Below, piece by piece: positions 8,573 to 16,610 of a stretch of 64,000 bases of DNA. Every line of letters begins with the position of its first letter. Position 1 is the first letter of the stretch. The translations under genes were made by a program, and so were the position numbers. Origin of the DNA: Natronosporangium hydrolyticum (GTDB lineage Bacteria > Actinomycetota > Actinomycetes > Mycobacteriales > Micromonosporaceae); assembly GCF_016925615.1 (NCBI RefSeq), contig NZ_CP070499.1, forward strand, positions 3,596,001 through 3,660,000. Reading direction: 5' to 3'. The notes beneath the pieces were generated by a model that was not told where the DNA came from, made no database searches, and was given only the letters and a program-made list of their open reading frames with translations.

Positions 8573-9532
8573 CTAGCCGCCGGACCCGACCGCTGCCCGA
8601 ATAGTCGCCATCTCATCCGGGCGCAACCGACCGGCAGCCGCCGCCGCCACACACTCGCGCAGCTCCGCCCGGTCCTTGACGCCGAGCACCACCGTGTCCA
8701 CCTCCGGCATCGAGAGGGCGTACCGGTGCGCCAGCGACGCCGCGGACTCGCCGAACTCGCGCGCCAGCGCCCGAAACGGCTCCGCCCGATGGAAATCGGC
8801 CATGATCGGATGCTCCGGCGGCAGCTCCCGGTCGATCCCGTAGGTGAGCGCACCCGCCTGCACCGCCCGGATCCCCATCACTCCCACCCCGTGCCGGCGG
8901 GCGGCGGCCAGGGTCTCCGCCGGCCGGGTGTCGCTCTGCGCCGGCGCCAGCTCACCCGCGGAGTCCAGCAGGTTCGCCACGCACTGCGCGGCCGCGGGCG
9001 TCGGTGCCGCACCGAGCACCTCGGTCACCGCCGCCGTATCCGCCACCGCGGTGATCCCCCAAGACCCGATCCGACCCCGCCGGACCAGGTCTTCCAGCGC
9101 CGGCCGCACCGCCTCGACGAACAAGCTGACCGGCGTAGCCCACGGCGCCCCCGGCTCCGCCTCCGCCGTGACATGGTTGTGCAGCAGGAACACGTCGGCG
9201 AAAGAGATCCGCATCCGGGTCAGGCTGTCATCCAGCGACTTCTCCAGGAACGCGGGGACATCGAAGGGATCGGGGTTGCCGAGCCCACACTTGGTGGAGA
9301 CCCGAACCCCGGCGGGGAGCTTACCGGCGAACGCCTCCCCCACCACCCGCTCCGCCTCGCCGTCACCGTACCCAGGCGCGACATCGATGAGATCAATGCC
9401 GGCGTCGACCGCCTCCCGGACGGTCGCGACCGCCTCCTGGCGGGTGGTGGGGCCCCAGACCTGCCCCAGCCCGCCACCGCCCAAGGTAAGGACGCTGACC
9501 TCCCCGACGCTGCCCAGGGTTCGCCGCTCCAT
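8573..9532 (-). CDS. aldo/keto reductase
   Basis: NAD(P)H-dependent oxidoreductase of 319 residues with a TIM-barrel fold. It shows GGGGLGQVWG near the N-terminus, the catalytic-Asp/Tyr region DLIDVAPGYGDGEAERVVGEAF, STKCGL with the lysine, and FADVFLLHNH with the His. The C-terminal half retains the cofactor-binding part, including PEVDTVVLGVKDRAEL. The start is ATG 9532: GGAAGGAG lies seven bases upstream, inside an earlier in-frame ATG reading. Substrate unknown. It ends just before the riboswitch and is probably a separate transcript. Confidence 0.87.
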   Translation of the reverse strand: MERRTLGSVGEVSVLTLGGGGLGQVWGPTTRQEAVATVREAVDAGIDLIDVAPGYGDGEAERVVGEAFAGKLPAGVRVSTKCGLGNPDPFDVPAFLEKSLDDSLTRMRISFADVFLLHNHVTAEAEPGAPWATPVSLFVEAVRPALEDLVRRGRIGSWGITAVADTAAVTEVLGAAPTPAAAQCVANLLDSAGELAPAQSDTRPAETLAAARRHGVGVMGIRAVQAGALTYGIDRELPPEHPIMADFHRAEPFRALAREFGESAASLAHRYALSMPEVDTVVLGVKDRAELRECVAAAAAGRLRPDEMATIRAAVGSGG

Positions 9533-9599
9533 CGCCACACTCCTTCCCATCGACTCCAGTCAGCCGCCCCCAAGGCTTCCACTTCGAGCGCTCTCGAAG

Positions 9600-10673
9600 T
9601 CAAGCCGCCGCCGCGACGTCGGCCACGACACAGGCGACGTTGTCCGGGGCGCCCGCGGCGTACGCCAGCTCCACCAGCCGGGCCGCGGTAGGCTCCGGAT
9701 CGACGTCCGCCGCCAGCGCCGCGTGCAGCGCGCTCCGGTCGACGACCGCGGCGAGACCGTCCGAACAGAGCAGGTAGCGGTCGCCCGCAACCGCGGTACG
9801 CAGCGCCAGGTCGACCTCGACCGGTGACCCACCAGCGCCGAGCGCCCGGGTCAGTAGGGCGCGTCGCGGGTGGGCGGCGGCTTCCCGAGGGTCGAGCTTG
9901 CCGTGCTCGACCTGGCTCTGCACCCAGGTGTGGTCCTGGGTGAGCTGCGACAGCTCGCCGCCGCGCAGCAGATAGGCCCGGGTATCTCCGATGTGCACCA
10001 TCGCCAGCTGGGAACCGGCGCGCAGCAACGCGGTAAGCGTGGTGACCGGCTGGTGCTCGCTGCTCGCCGACGAGCGGACGGTACGGTCGATCTCGTCGAC
10101 CGCACCGGCGAGCAACGTGATCAGATCGGCCGCCGAGAGGTCGGCGAGCTCCAGCCACCGCAGGGCGTCGATGGCGGTGGTGCTGGCCGCGGCGCCGCCG
10201 GGCCCGCGCATACCGTCGGCGACCGCCAGCAACCGGTCACTGGCGTACGCCGCATCCTCGTTGCTCTCGCGGACGGCTCCGGTGTCGCAGCGGACGGCAT
10301 GACGGATCATCACGGCCGAGTTGGTGTCGGGCATGTTCGGGTTCCTCTCGGAAAGCTGCTCGACGAGGAGGGCCACCTGCCGCGCGCGGTCGGCGACATC
10401 AACGGTGACCCGGCGCCAGTAGGCGGCGACAGCCTCGGCCGCCGCCGCCGGCTCCAGAGCGCAGACGGTGCGAATCTCGACCAGCGGCATGCCCACCGCG
10501 CGCAGCTGGGCGACCAGCCGGGCGTGAGCGAGCTGGCCGGGGTCGTAGAGCCGATACCCGGACTCCGGATCGACCGCGGCCGGGAGCAACAACCCCTGCT
10601 CGGCGTAGAGCCGCAGCGCCTTCGGGGTCAGCCCCGCCGCCCGGGCGAACGCCCCGATCGTCAGCAGCTCCAC
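9600..10673 (-). CDS. MerR-type regulator fused to PP2C-family protein phosphatase
   Basis: Two-domain protein of 357 residues. Residues 1-70 form a MerR helix-turn-helix (LLTIGAFARAAGLTPKALRLYAEQGLL, then GYRLYD), followed by a helical segment to about 110. From about 120 there is a PPM/PP2C Ser/Thr phosphatase with ESNEDAAY, LAVADGMRG, VHIGDTRAYLLR, LLCSDGLAAVV and APDNVACVV, so the metal-binding aspartates are present. The GTG at 10673 follows GAGGAGGA by eight bases. It probably links DNA binding with dephosphorylation of a partner. It diverges from an ArsR-like regulator gene; kinase or anti-sigma targets are not visible nearby. Confidence 0.85.
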   Translation of the reverse strand: MELLTIGAFARAAGLTPKALRLYAEQGLLLPAAVDPESGYRLYDPGQLAHARLVAQLRAVGMPLVEIRTVCALEPAAAAEAVAAYWRRVTVDVADRARQVALLVEQLSERNPNMPDTNSAVMIRHAVRCDTGAVRESNEDAAYASDRLLAVADGMRGPGGAAASTTAIDALRWLELADLSAADLITLLAGAVDEIDRTVRSSASSEHQPVTTLTALLRAGSQLAMVHIGDTRAYLLRGGELSQLTQDHTWVQSQVEHGKLDPREAAAHPRRALLTRALGAGGSPVEVDLALRTAVAGDRYLLCSDGLAAVVDRSALHAALAADVDPEPTAARLVELAYAAGAPDNVACVVADVAAAA

Positions 10674-10801
10674 CTGGCCATCCTCCTCGTGCCGGTCGGG
10701 CGACCGGCGCCCACCACGGTGGGGCTTACCCAAGGGTCAAGGTCAAGTGCTCCGGCGGCGCCCCCTCGGCGACGAAGTCAGCCTAGCGGCGACTCGACGA
10801 T

Positions 10802-10829
10802 TTGACGTTGATACGTAATTACGTAATAC
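10802..10829 (+). promoter_or_regulatory. promoter with 14-bp palindrome, likely leaderless
   Basis: TTGACG (10802-10807), a 16-bp spacer and TAATAC (10824-10829) precede the ATG at 10837 by only seven bases, and no ribosome site is visible. The spacer holds the perfect palindrome TACGTAATTACGTA (10812-10825), a probable operator for the regulator it precedes. Confidence 0.7.
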
Positions 10830-10836
10830 TCGGCTC

Positions 10837-11343
10837 ATGGGCACCCTTGAGGAGCGCGTGGCGGCCCTGGAGACACAGCTCGCCGAGCTGACCGCCCGCC
10901 TCGACCAGACACCGGCACCGCCAGCAGCGCCCGAGGAGACCTTCTGGGCGCTCGATGCGCTCAGACAACGCCTGCCCGCAGGCACCGGCGGCGTCGTCTA
11001 CACCGGCGTCGTAGAGGCCGCCCCAGGCGAACGCTTCGAGTGGCAGTACGGCGCCAGCACCGACGAGCTCCTCACCGAGACCGACTGGTCGCCGGCGGCG
11101 GCGACCCTGGCGGCGCTCGGCCACTCGGTCCGCCTACTGCTGTTGCGGGAGATCCTCCAGGGCCGCCGCACCGCTGCCGAACTCACCGAAGTAGAAGGGC
11201 TCGGCACGACTGGTCAGCTCTACCACCACCTCCGTGCGCTGTCGGGCGCCGGCTGGCTACGCACCACCGGGCGGGGGCACTACAGCGTGCCGCCCGAGCG
11301 GGTGGTGCCGCTGCTGGTCGTGCTGACCGCCGCACGCCGCTGA
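10837..11343 (+). CDS. ArsR-like winged-helix regulator with N-terminal coiled coil
   Basis: Regulator of 168 residues. Residues 1-28 (EERVAALETQLAELTARLDQ) form a heptad coiled coil. The C-terminal half is a winged helix, LAALGHSVRLLLLREILQGRRTAAEL then TTGQLYHHLRALSGAGWL, resembling ArsR/PadR-like repressors. The middle segment (YTGVVEAAPGERFEWQYGAS) may be a small ligand pocket. The gene is followed 15 bases later by a membrane serine hydrolase, so the two form an operon. The palindrome in its promoter suggests autoregulation. Confidence 0.78.
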   Translation: MGTLEERVAALETQLAELTARLDQTPAPPAAPEETFWALDALRQRLPAGTGGVVYTGVVEAAPGERFEWQYGASTDELLTETDWSPAAATLAALGHSVRLLLLREILQGRRTAAELTEVEGLGTTGQLYHHLRALSGAGWLRTTGRGHYSVPPERVVPLLVVLTAARR

Positions 11344-11358
11344 GCGAGGAGACGAGAG

Positions 11359-12828
11359 ATGCGTCGATGGTTGGCCGCCCTGGCGGCCCTGGGGCTCATA
11401 ACCACCGCCGTGGCCTGGCTACTCGGCCCGACTCCGCAACGGCTGGCGGATACCACCACGGGTGACCCGGCGCTCGCGGAGTCGGTCCGCGCGGTGATAG
11501 CCGACCCGACCGGCTACCACGGGCTCGCGGTCGCCCGGACCGACGCCGACCAGACCAGCTTCGCTGGACTCGGCGAGGCCGCCGCCGGCGAGCCGGTGGA
11601 GCCAGACACCGCGTTCGAAGTCGGCTCGATCGGCAAAGTACTGACCGGCATGCTCCTGGCCGACCTGGCGGCCGACGGCGTCGTCGACCCCGACCAGCCG
11701 CTCGGCGAGCTGCTACCGGCGGTCGACTTCGACGACCCGGCCGTCGCCGAGATCACCCTCGCCGAGCTCGCCAGCCACCGGTCCGGCCTACCGCGGCTGC
11801 GGATGGCCGGGCTTCGCACCGTGCTCAACGGGCTCACCTGGCAGCTGCGCGGCGGCGACCCGTACGCCGGTCAGGATGTCGACTGGCTCGCCGCCACGCT
11901 GCCCAGCGCCACTGTCAGCGCCGGCGAGCCGGCGGTCGACTACAGCAACTACGGGATGGCGCTCCTCGGGTACGCGCTGGCCGAGCACACCGGGGTGCCG
12001 TACCCGGAGCTGGTGCGGCAGCGGATCCTCGACCCGCTCGGCATGTCGGCCACCAGCTACCACCTCGACGGCGACCCCCTGCCGGCGCACCGGGCAGCCG
12101 GCGGCACCGCCGACGGGCGGACCATGGCCCCGTGGCAGGGCTCCGGCTACGCCGCCGCCGGCATCGGCCTGTGGTCCACAGCCGACGACCTGGCCACCCT
12201 GGTCGCGGCCGTCTCCGACGGCACCGCGCCGGGAGCCGACGCCGCCACCGCCCGGTTCGAAGCCGGCCCGGACGAGCACGTCGGTTACGGCTGGTTCACC
12301 GACCTGGTGAACGGGGACGAGCTCACCTGGCACAACGGGGCCAGCGGCGGCTTCCGGTCGTACGTCGGGTTCGAGCCGGCGACCGGCCAGGGGGTGGTGG
12401 TGCTGGGCAACACCGACCGCGACGTCGTGCCGCTGGGCCAGCAACTGCTCACCCAGGCCGGAGACCCGGTCGACCGCGCCGGTGTCGGCTGGTACGCGAT
12501 CGTGGTCACCCTTGTGGTCAGCTGCTTGGGCGGGCTGTCGCTACTCTTCCTGGCTACCCGACCGGAGATCGACCGGCTGCGGCTGGTCTCCAATGGTGCC
12601 TGGGCGATGGCGCTGCCGGCGATCGCGTACCAGTACGGCGCCTGGTCGACGGTGCCGGCCCTGGTGTGGGCGCTCGGCGTCGGGGTCTCGGTGGTGGCGC
12701 TGGCGCAGGCGGTGCGGCGCTGGCCGGCGGTGCCGGTGGTGGCTGGCCGGTTCCGCTGGCTGCGTTGGGTCGCCTCGACCCTGCTGGCGCTCGCCGCCCC
12801 GCTGCTCGTCCTCTGGTTCTACACCTAA
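11359..12828 (+). CDS. membrane-anchored serine hydrolase, class C beta-lactamase fold
   Basis: Protein of 489 residues. An N-terminal hydrophobic segment (residues 4-22) is a signal or anchor, then a beta-lactamase/CubicO-like domain follows with the SxxK box VGSIGKVLTG, YxN-type YSNYGMALLGYAL and the late HNGASGGFRSYVG block. The last 110 residues contain about four transmembrane segments. Such proteins act as esterases or D-amino peptidases at the membrane; beta-lactam resistance is possible but not implied. GAGGAG lies upstream of the ATG. It is co-transcribed with the preceding regulator. Confidence 0.85.
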   Translation: MRRWLAALAALGLITTAVAWLLGPTPQRLADTTTGDPALAESVRAVIADPTGYHGLAVARTDADQTSFAGLGEAAAGEPVEPDTAFEVGSIGKVLTGMLLADLAADGVVDPDQPLGELLPAVDFDDPAVAEITLAELASHRSGLPRLRMAGLRTVLNGLTWQLRGGDPYAGQDVDWLAATLPSATVSAGEPAVDYSNYGMALLGYALAEHTGVPYPELVRQRILDPLGMSATSYHLDGDPLPAHRAAGGTADGRTMAPWQGSGYAAAGIGLWSTADDLATLVAAVSDGTAPGADAATARFEAGPDEHVGYGWFTDLVNGDELTWHNGASGGFRSYVGFEPATGQGVVVLGNTDRDVVPLGQQLLTQAGDPVDRAGVGWYAIVVTLVVSCLGGLSLLFLATRPEIDRLRLVSNGAWAMALPAIAYQYGAWSTVPALVWALGVGVSVVALAQAVRRWPAVPVVAGRFRWLRWVASTLLALAAPLLVLWFYT

Positions 12829-12843
12829 CCCCCAACCCCGGCC

Positions 12844-12901
12844 GATCATGGACCTAGGTACCTGATCGGCGGGGTTTCGGGTCCCAAACCCCATGGTCAA
12901 C
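12844..12901 (+). repeat. 58-bp dispersed repeat, copy A
   Basis: Starts GATCATGGACCTAGGTACC and ends AAACCCCATGGTCAAC. It shares its ends and length with copies at 13711-13768 (same strand) and 36582-36639 (opposite strand). The outer bases form an inverted repeat (GATCATGG / CCATGGTC). Confidence 0.85.
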
Positions 12902-12946
12902 AAGCTCCGGCTGCCCGCGGCAACGGCGAACTGTCATGATGACGTC

Positions 12947-13675
12947 ATGACGGACACTTTGGAATTACTCCCGGAGGACTGGCAACGCGGGCTGGTGATC
13001 GTGGCCCACCCCGACGACATCGAGTACGGCGGCGCCGCCGCGATCGCCCGCTGGACCGACCAGGGCAAGCAGCTCGCGTACGCGCTGCTGACCAGCGGCG
13101 AGGCCGGTATCGACGGAATGCCACCAGAACAGGCCCGGGTGGTACGGGAAGCCGAACAGCGCGCCTCAGCCGCGGTGGTCGGAGTCGACTCGGTGGAGTT
13201 CCTCGGCTTTGCCGACGGCATCCTGGAGTACGGCGTGCCGCTCCGCCGGGAACTGGCGCGAGTGGTCCGCCGACACCAGCCGGAGATCGTCATCACCTCG
13301 AACTTCCGGGACACCTGGGACGGCAGCTTCCTGAACCAGGCCGATCACATCGCCACCGGCCGGGCGGTGCTGGACGCGGTCCGGGACGCCGGCAACCGGT
13401 GGGTGTTCTCCGAGCAGCTGGACGAAGGGCTCGACCCTTGGGACGGGGTACGCGAAGTCTGGGCCGCCAACTCGCCGCAGTCCCGGCACGGGGTGGATGT
13501 CACCGGCACGTTCGACCGCGGCGTCGAATCGCTCCGGGCGCACGACGCCTACCTTCGCGGGCTAGGTGACGACACTATGGACCCGGAGGAGATGCTGGCG
13601 GCCTTCGCCCGTCCGGTCGGCAGCAAGCTGGGTTGCCGCTACGGCGTGGCGTTCGAGGTCCTCGCGATGCGCTAA
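12947..13675 (+). CDS. PIG-L/LmbE family deacetylase
   Basis: Zinc-dependent N-deacetylase of 242 residues. The diagnostic HPDD motif appears in VIVAHPDDIEYGGAAAIARW, and downstream TSNFRDTWDGSFLNQADHIATG carries the third metal ligand region (DH). Family members deacetylate GlcNAc-containing substrates, including mycothiol intermediates and mycothiol conjugates; this one cannot be assigned further. I chose ATG 12947 because the upstream extension runs into the 58-bp repeat. No clear ribosome site is present, and ATGACGTCAT overlaps the start. Confidence 0.88.
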   Translation: MTDTLELLPEDWQRGLVIVAHPDDIEYGGAAAIARWTDQGKQLAYALLTSGEAGIDGMPPEQARVVREAEQRASAAVVGVDSVEFLGFADGILEYGVPLRRELARVVRRHQPEIVITSNFRDTWDGSFLNQADHIATGRAVLDAVRDAGNRWVFSEQLDEGLDPWDGVREVWAANSPQSRHGVDVTGTFDRGVESLRAHDAYLRGLGDDTMDPEEMLAAFARPVGSKLGCRYGVAFEVLAMR

Positions 13676-13710
13676 GGCAGCTTATGCGCTCCGCGAACTC
13701 CAGAGCTGGC

Positions 13711-13768
13711 GATCATGGACCTAGGTACATGATTCGGCCGATTTCCGCTCCCTAACCCCATGGTCAAC
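13711..13768 (+). repeat. 58-bp dispersed repeat, copy B
   Basis: Starts GATCATGGACCTAGGTACA and ends TAACCCCATGGTCAAC. It has the same length and ends as copies A and C. Its last bases provide the stop codon (TGA within GTTGACC on the minus strand) of the adjacent hydrolase gene. Confidence 0.85.
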
Positions 13769-14735
13769 TCGCGGGGGCCCCGGGGGGCGCGGTGGCCGCA
13801 GTGGCCCCGGTCGGGGGCCAGGGGACGGGGTCGGCGAGCTCACCCACGAAGCCACCATCCTCGGTGTGGTGCAGCCAGGTGAGCAGCTGCCAACCGGCGG
13901 CCGTCCGCACCAGCCGCCCCCCGTAGCGGGTCCCCGCCGGGTCCCCGTCCACCAGCTGATGCGTCTCCCACTCGTACGGACCGAGCAGCTTGTCGGCGGA
14001 GAGCAGATGAGTGCCCGGGATCCCGGCCGCCGGCCGCTGCGCGACCACCGCCGCCGGCGCCGGTGGGGTGGCGAAGAGCAGCTGCCAACGGCCCCCGGCC
14101 CAGACCACCTGCGGGATCTCCAGGTGGCCGAAGACGCCGGGGGCGGTGACCGGCGGGCCGACCTGCCAGTCAAGCAGGTCGCTGGAGGTGGCATGCCCGA
14201 TCACGCCGCGGACCGCCGGGTCGCCGCTGCGCGCCCGGGCGGTGACGAAGGCGTGGAACCGGCCGGTCTGCGGGTCTTGCAGCACCCACGGGTCCCGCCA
14301 GGCCAGCTCCGGCCAGGCCGCGAGGTCGAGCTGCTCGTACCAGGTGGGGTCGGACTCGATCAACGGCGACTGGCCGTACCGGTGCCAGGTGACCAGGTCA
14401 TCGGAGGTGGCGAGCCCGACCCGCTGCACCTTGCCCCCCTCCCGGTGGCTGGTGCCGGTGTAGAACATCCACCACCGCCCATCGTGCCGCAGCACGCTGC
14501 CGGTCCAGGTGGTGTAGTCGTCCCAGGCCGGCTCGGGCGAGGGCGCGAGGACATCGGGCAGCAGCTCCCATTCGCGCAGGTCGGTGGAGACGGCGTGTCC
14601 GATCGAGACGTGCCAGTGCCGTAGCTCCGGGTCGCCCAGCGACCGGGGCGCCTGCAGAAAGAAGAGGTGGTGGTCGGCGCCATCCTGGGCGAGCCAGAAG
14701 TCCCAGATCCAGCGGTCCGCGAGTCGAAGCCCCAT
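13764..14735 (-). CDS. GH32-like glycoside hydrolase
   Basis: Five-bladed beta-propeller hydrolase of 323 residues, last gene of the sugar-uptake operon. Clan GH-J features are the N-terminal WIWDFW (equivalent of the nucleophile-Asp motif), TWTGSVL, the RDP motif in AWRDPWVLQDPQTG and the acid/base-Glu region GHLEIPQVVW. Members cleave fructosides such as sucrose or fructan; the exact substrate cannot be read. There is no signal peptide, so it acts in the cytoplasm on imported sugar. Its stop codon lies inside a 58-bp repeat, so the original C-terminus may have been altered by repeat insertion. Confidence 0.75.
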   Translation of the reverse strand: MGLRLADRWIWDFWLAQDGADHHLFFLQAPRSLGDPELRHWHVSIGHAVSTDLREWELLPDVLAPSPEPAWDDYTTWTGSVLRHDGRWWMFYTGTSHREGGKVQRVGLATSDDLVTWHRYGQSPLIESDPTWYEQLDLAAWPELAWRDPWVLQDPQTGRFHAFVTARARSGDPAVRGVIGHATSSDLLDWQVGPPVTAPGVFGHLEIPQVVWAGGRWQLLFATPPAPAAVVAQRPAAGIPGTHLLSADKLLGPYEWETHQLVDGDPAGTRYGGRLVRTAAGWQLLTWLHHTEDGGFVGELADPVPWPPTGATAATAPPGAPAS

Positions 14736-14789
14736 GCCGTTCCGTTCTCTCGTTTCGTTGGGTGGTAGGCGTTGCCCGCGCCGTCGCGG

Positions 14790-15635
14790 TCAGCCCTTGA
14801 CTCCGGTGGCGGCGACGCCTCGGACGAAGTACCGCTGGAAGATGAGGAAGATGATGACGAGCGGGACGGTCATCATCGCCGCGTACGCCATGATGTCTCC
14901 CCATTGGACGGGCGGGGTGGTCATGAAGGTACCGATCCCGAGGGGCAGCGGTCGCACGTCTACCCCGCGGGTTACCATCACCGGCCAGAGCAGCTGCCCC
15001 CAGGAGAAGAGGAACCCGAGGATGGCCACGGTGGCGTAGGCGGGTTTGGCCAGCGGCGCCACCACTGACACGAAGATCCGCACCGGGCCGGCACCATCCA
15101 CTCTGGCTGCTTCTTCCAGCGAGACCGGGATGTTGAGGAAGAAGCTGTAGAAGAGGTAGATGAACAGCGGGCTGGCCACGAACGGCAGGATCTGTACGTG
15201 GTAGGTGTCGAGCCACCCCAGCGAGGCGCTCAGATAGAGCAGCGGCACCGCCAGCGCCTCGAACGGCACGATAATCAGCGCGATTACCCCGATCACGAGC
15301 AGTCGCTGGCCGGCGAACCGCATCCGCGAGAGCGCATAGCCGAACAGGCTGTTCACGACCAGCCCGAGCGCGACGATCGAGCCGGAGATGATCACCGAGT
15401 TGAGGAAGACTCGCGGGAAAGAGGCCCGCTCCACGGCGTCGCGGAAGTTGTCCAACCCCACCCAAGGGCTCGGGAGAAACGCGCCGAGTGAGTCGCTCCC
15501 GCCGAGCACCGCGTCGTCGGCTTTGAAGGCTGAGGCGAACATGTACGCCAGTGGGAAGAGGAAGAAGGCCGCCAGCACTACCATGATCACGTAGTGTCCG
15601 ATATGGCCTTTCTGGTTCGCGCGAGCGTGGCTCAC
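14790..15635 (-). CDS. carbohydrate ABC transporter permease (MalG type)
   Basis: Inner-membrane permease of 281 residues with six transmembrane segments. N-terminal HYVIMVVLAAFFLFPLAYMF is the first, and the EAA loop reads VSLEEAARVDGAGPVRIFVS. The GTG start at 15635 overlaps the stop of the partner permease (GTGA). Together with the partner permease and binding protein it forms a CUT1-type sugar importer. No ATPase gene is present in the operon, so a shared MsiK-like ATPase elsewhere is expected. Confidence 0.92.
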   Translation of the reverse strand: MSHARANQKGHIGHYVIMVVLAAFFLFPLAYMFASAFKADDAVLGGSDSLGAFLPSPWVGLDNFRDAVERASFPRVFLNSVIISGSIVALGLVVNSLFGYALSRMRFAGQRLLVIGVIALIIVPFEALAVPLLYLSASLGWLDTYHVQILPFVASPLFIYLFYSFFLNIPVSLEEAARVDGAGPVRIFVSVVAPLAKPAYATVAILGFLFSWGQLLWPVMVTRGVDVRPLPLGIGTFMTTPPVQWGDIMAYAAMMTVPLVIIFLIFQRYFVRGVAATGVKG

Positions 15636-16534
15636 GATCCCTCCCTCCGTTCGCGCAGGAACAGCCGCTGAACCAGGGTCACCAGCAGGACGATCAGGAA
15701 GAAGACGACCGCGATCGCCGATCCCCGCCCGATCTGCTGCTGCCCGAAGCCGGTCTCCACCATCTCCAACATCACAGTCCGGGTGGAGTTGAGTGGGCCA
15801 CCCGGCGTACGCGGCATGATCCAGACCTGGTCGAAGAGCCGGAACGCCATAATGGTGGTCACCGTGATCACGAAGATGAGGCCGTTCCGGATGCCCGGCA
15901 GGGTCACGTTGGTGAACTGCTGCCATCCGGTGGCGCCGTCGAGCGCCGCCGCCTCGTACAGCTGATCCGGCACATCCTGGAGCGCGGCCAGCAGCACGAT
16001 CATCTGGAAGCCGACCCCCTGCCAGATCGAGACGATCATGATGGCGGGCAGGGCCCAGGTGGTCGAGTTGAGCCAGTCCGGCGAGAAGGCACCGAACGTG
16101 ACCAGCTCCATCACCGCGTTCACCAGGCCGCGGGGGTGGAAGAGCAGCGTCCAGACCACCGCCGCGGCGGCCATCACCGTCATCACCGGCAGGAAGAAGA
16201 CGCTTCGGAAGAAGATGCTGCCCCGGAGCCGGCGGTTGACCAGGACCGCCAACCACAACGCGAAGGTGGTCTGCACCGGCACCACCACCAGGACGAAGAC
16301 CGCGTTGTTACGCAGCGCTCGCCAGAAGGTGGCGTCGGTGAGCACGGAGACGTAGTTGTCGAGCCCGACGAAGCGGGTCGGCAGTGGACTGATGAGCCGT
16401 TCGTTGGTGAACGAGAAGCCGAGCGCCAAGGCGAACGGTAGGACCATGAAAGCGGCCAGTAACAACAACCCCGGAGCAGAGAAGGCCCATGCGGTGGCGG
16501 CCTGCCCGGGACGCTTACGCCGAGTACGTGACAT
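15632..16534 (-). CDS. carbohydrate ABC transporter permease (MalF type)
   Basis: Membrane permease of 300 residues. The first transmembrane segment is PGLLLLAAFMVLPFALALGF; five more follow. The EAA cytoplasmic loop is QLYEAAALDGATGWQQFTNV. It lies between the binding-protein gene and the second permease, with which it overlaps by four bases. Substrate specificity is set by the neighbouring binding protein and is unknown, probably a fructoside given the GH32-like gene. Confidence 0.92.
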   Translation of the reverse strand: MSRTRRKRPGQAATAWAFSAPGLLLLAAFMVLPFALALGFSFTNERLISPLPTRFVGLDNYVSVLTDATFWRALRNNAVFVLVVVPVQTTFALWLAVLVNRRLRGSIFFRSVFFLPVMTVMAAAAVVWTLLFHPRGLVNAVMELVTFGAFSPDWLNSTTWALPAIMIVSIWQGVGFQMIVLLAALQDVPDQLYEAAALDGATGWQQFTNVTLPGIRNGLIFVITVTTIMAFRLFDQVWIMPRTPGGPLNSTRTVMLEMVETGFGQQQIGRGSAIAVVFFLIVLLVTLVQRLFLRERREGS

Positions 16535-16610
16535 GAAGTGCTCCTCGCCTGTCCCGCCGGCCGACCGGAGCCGGCAGCGGCCGGGCCGGTCGGCCGGCGG
16601 GACAGGTCAC

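Noticed and set aside
12893-12946. Upstream extension of the PIG-L gene to an earlier ATG
   Set aside because: The extension begins inside the 58-bp repeat and is not like the family; the ATG at 12947 fits better.
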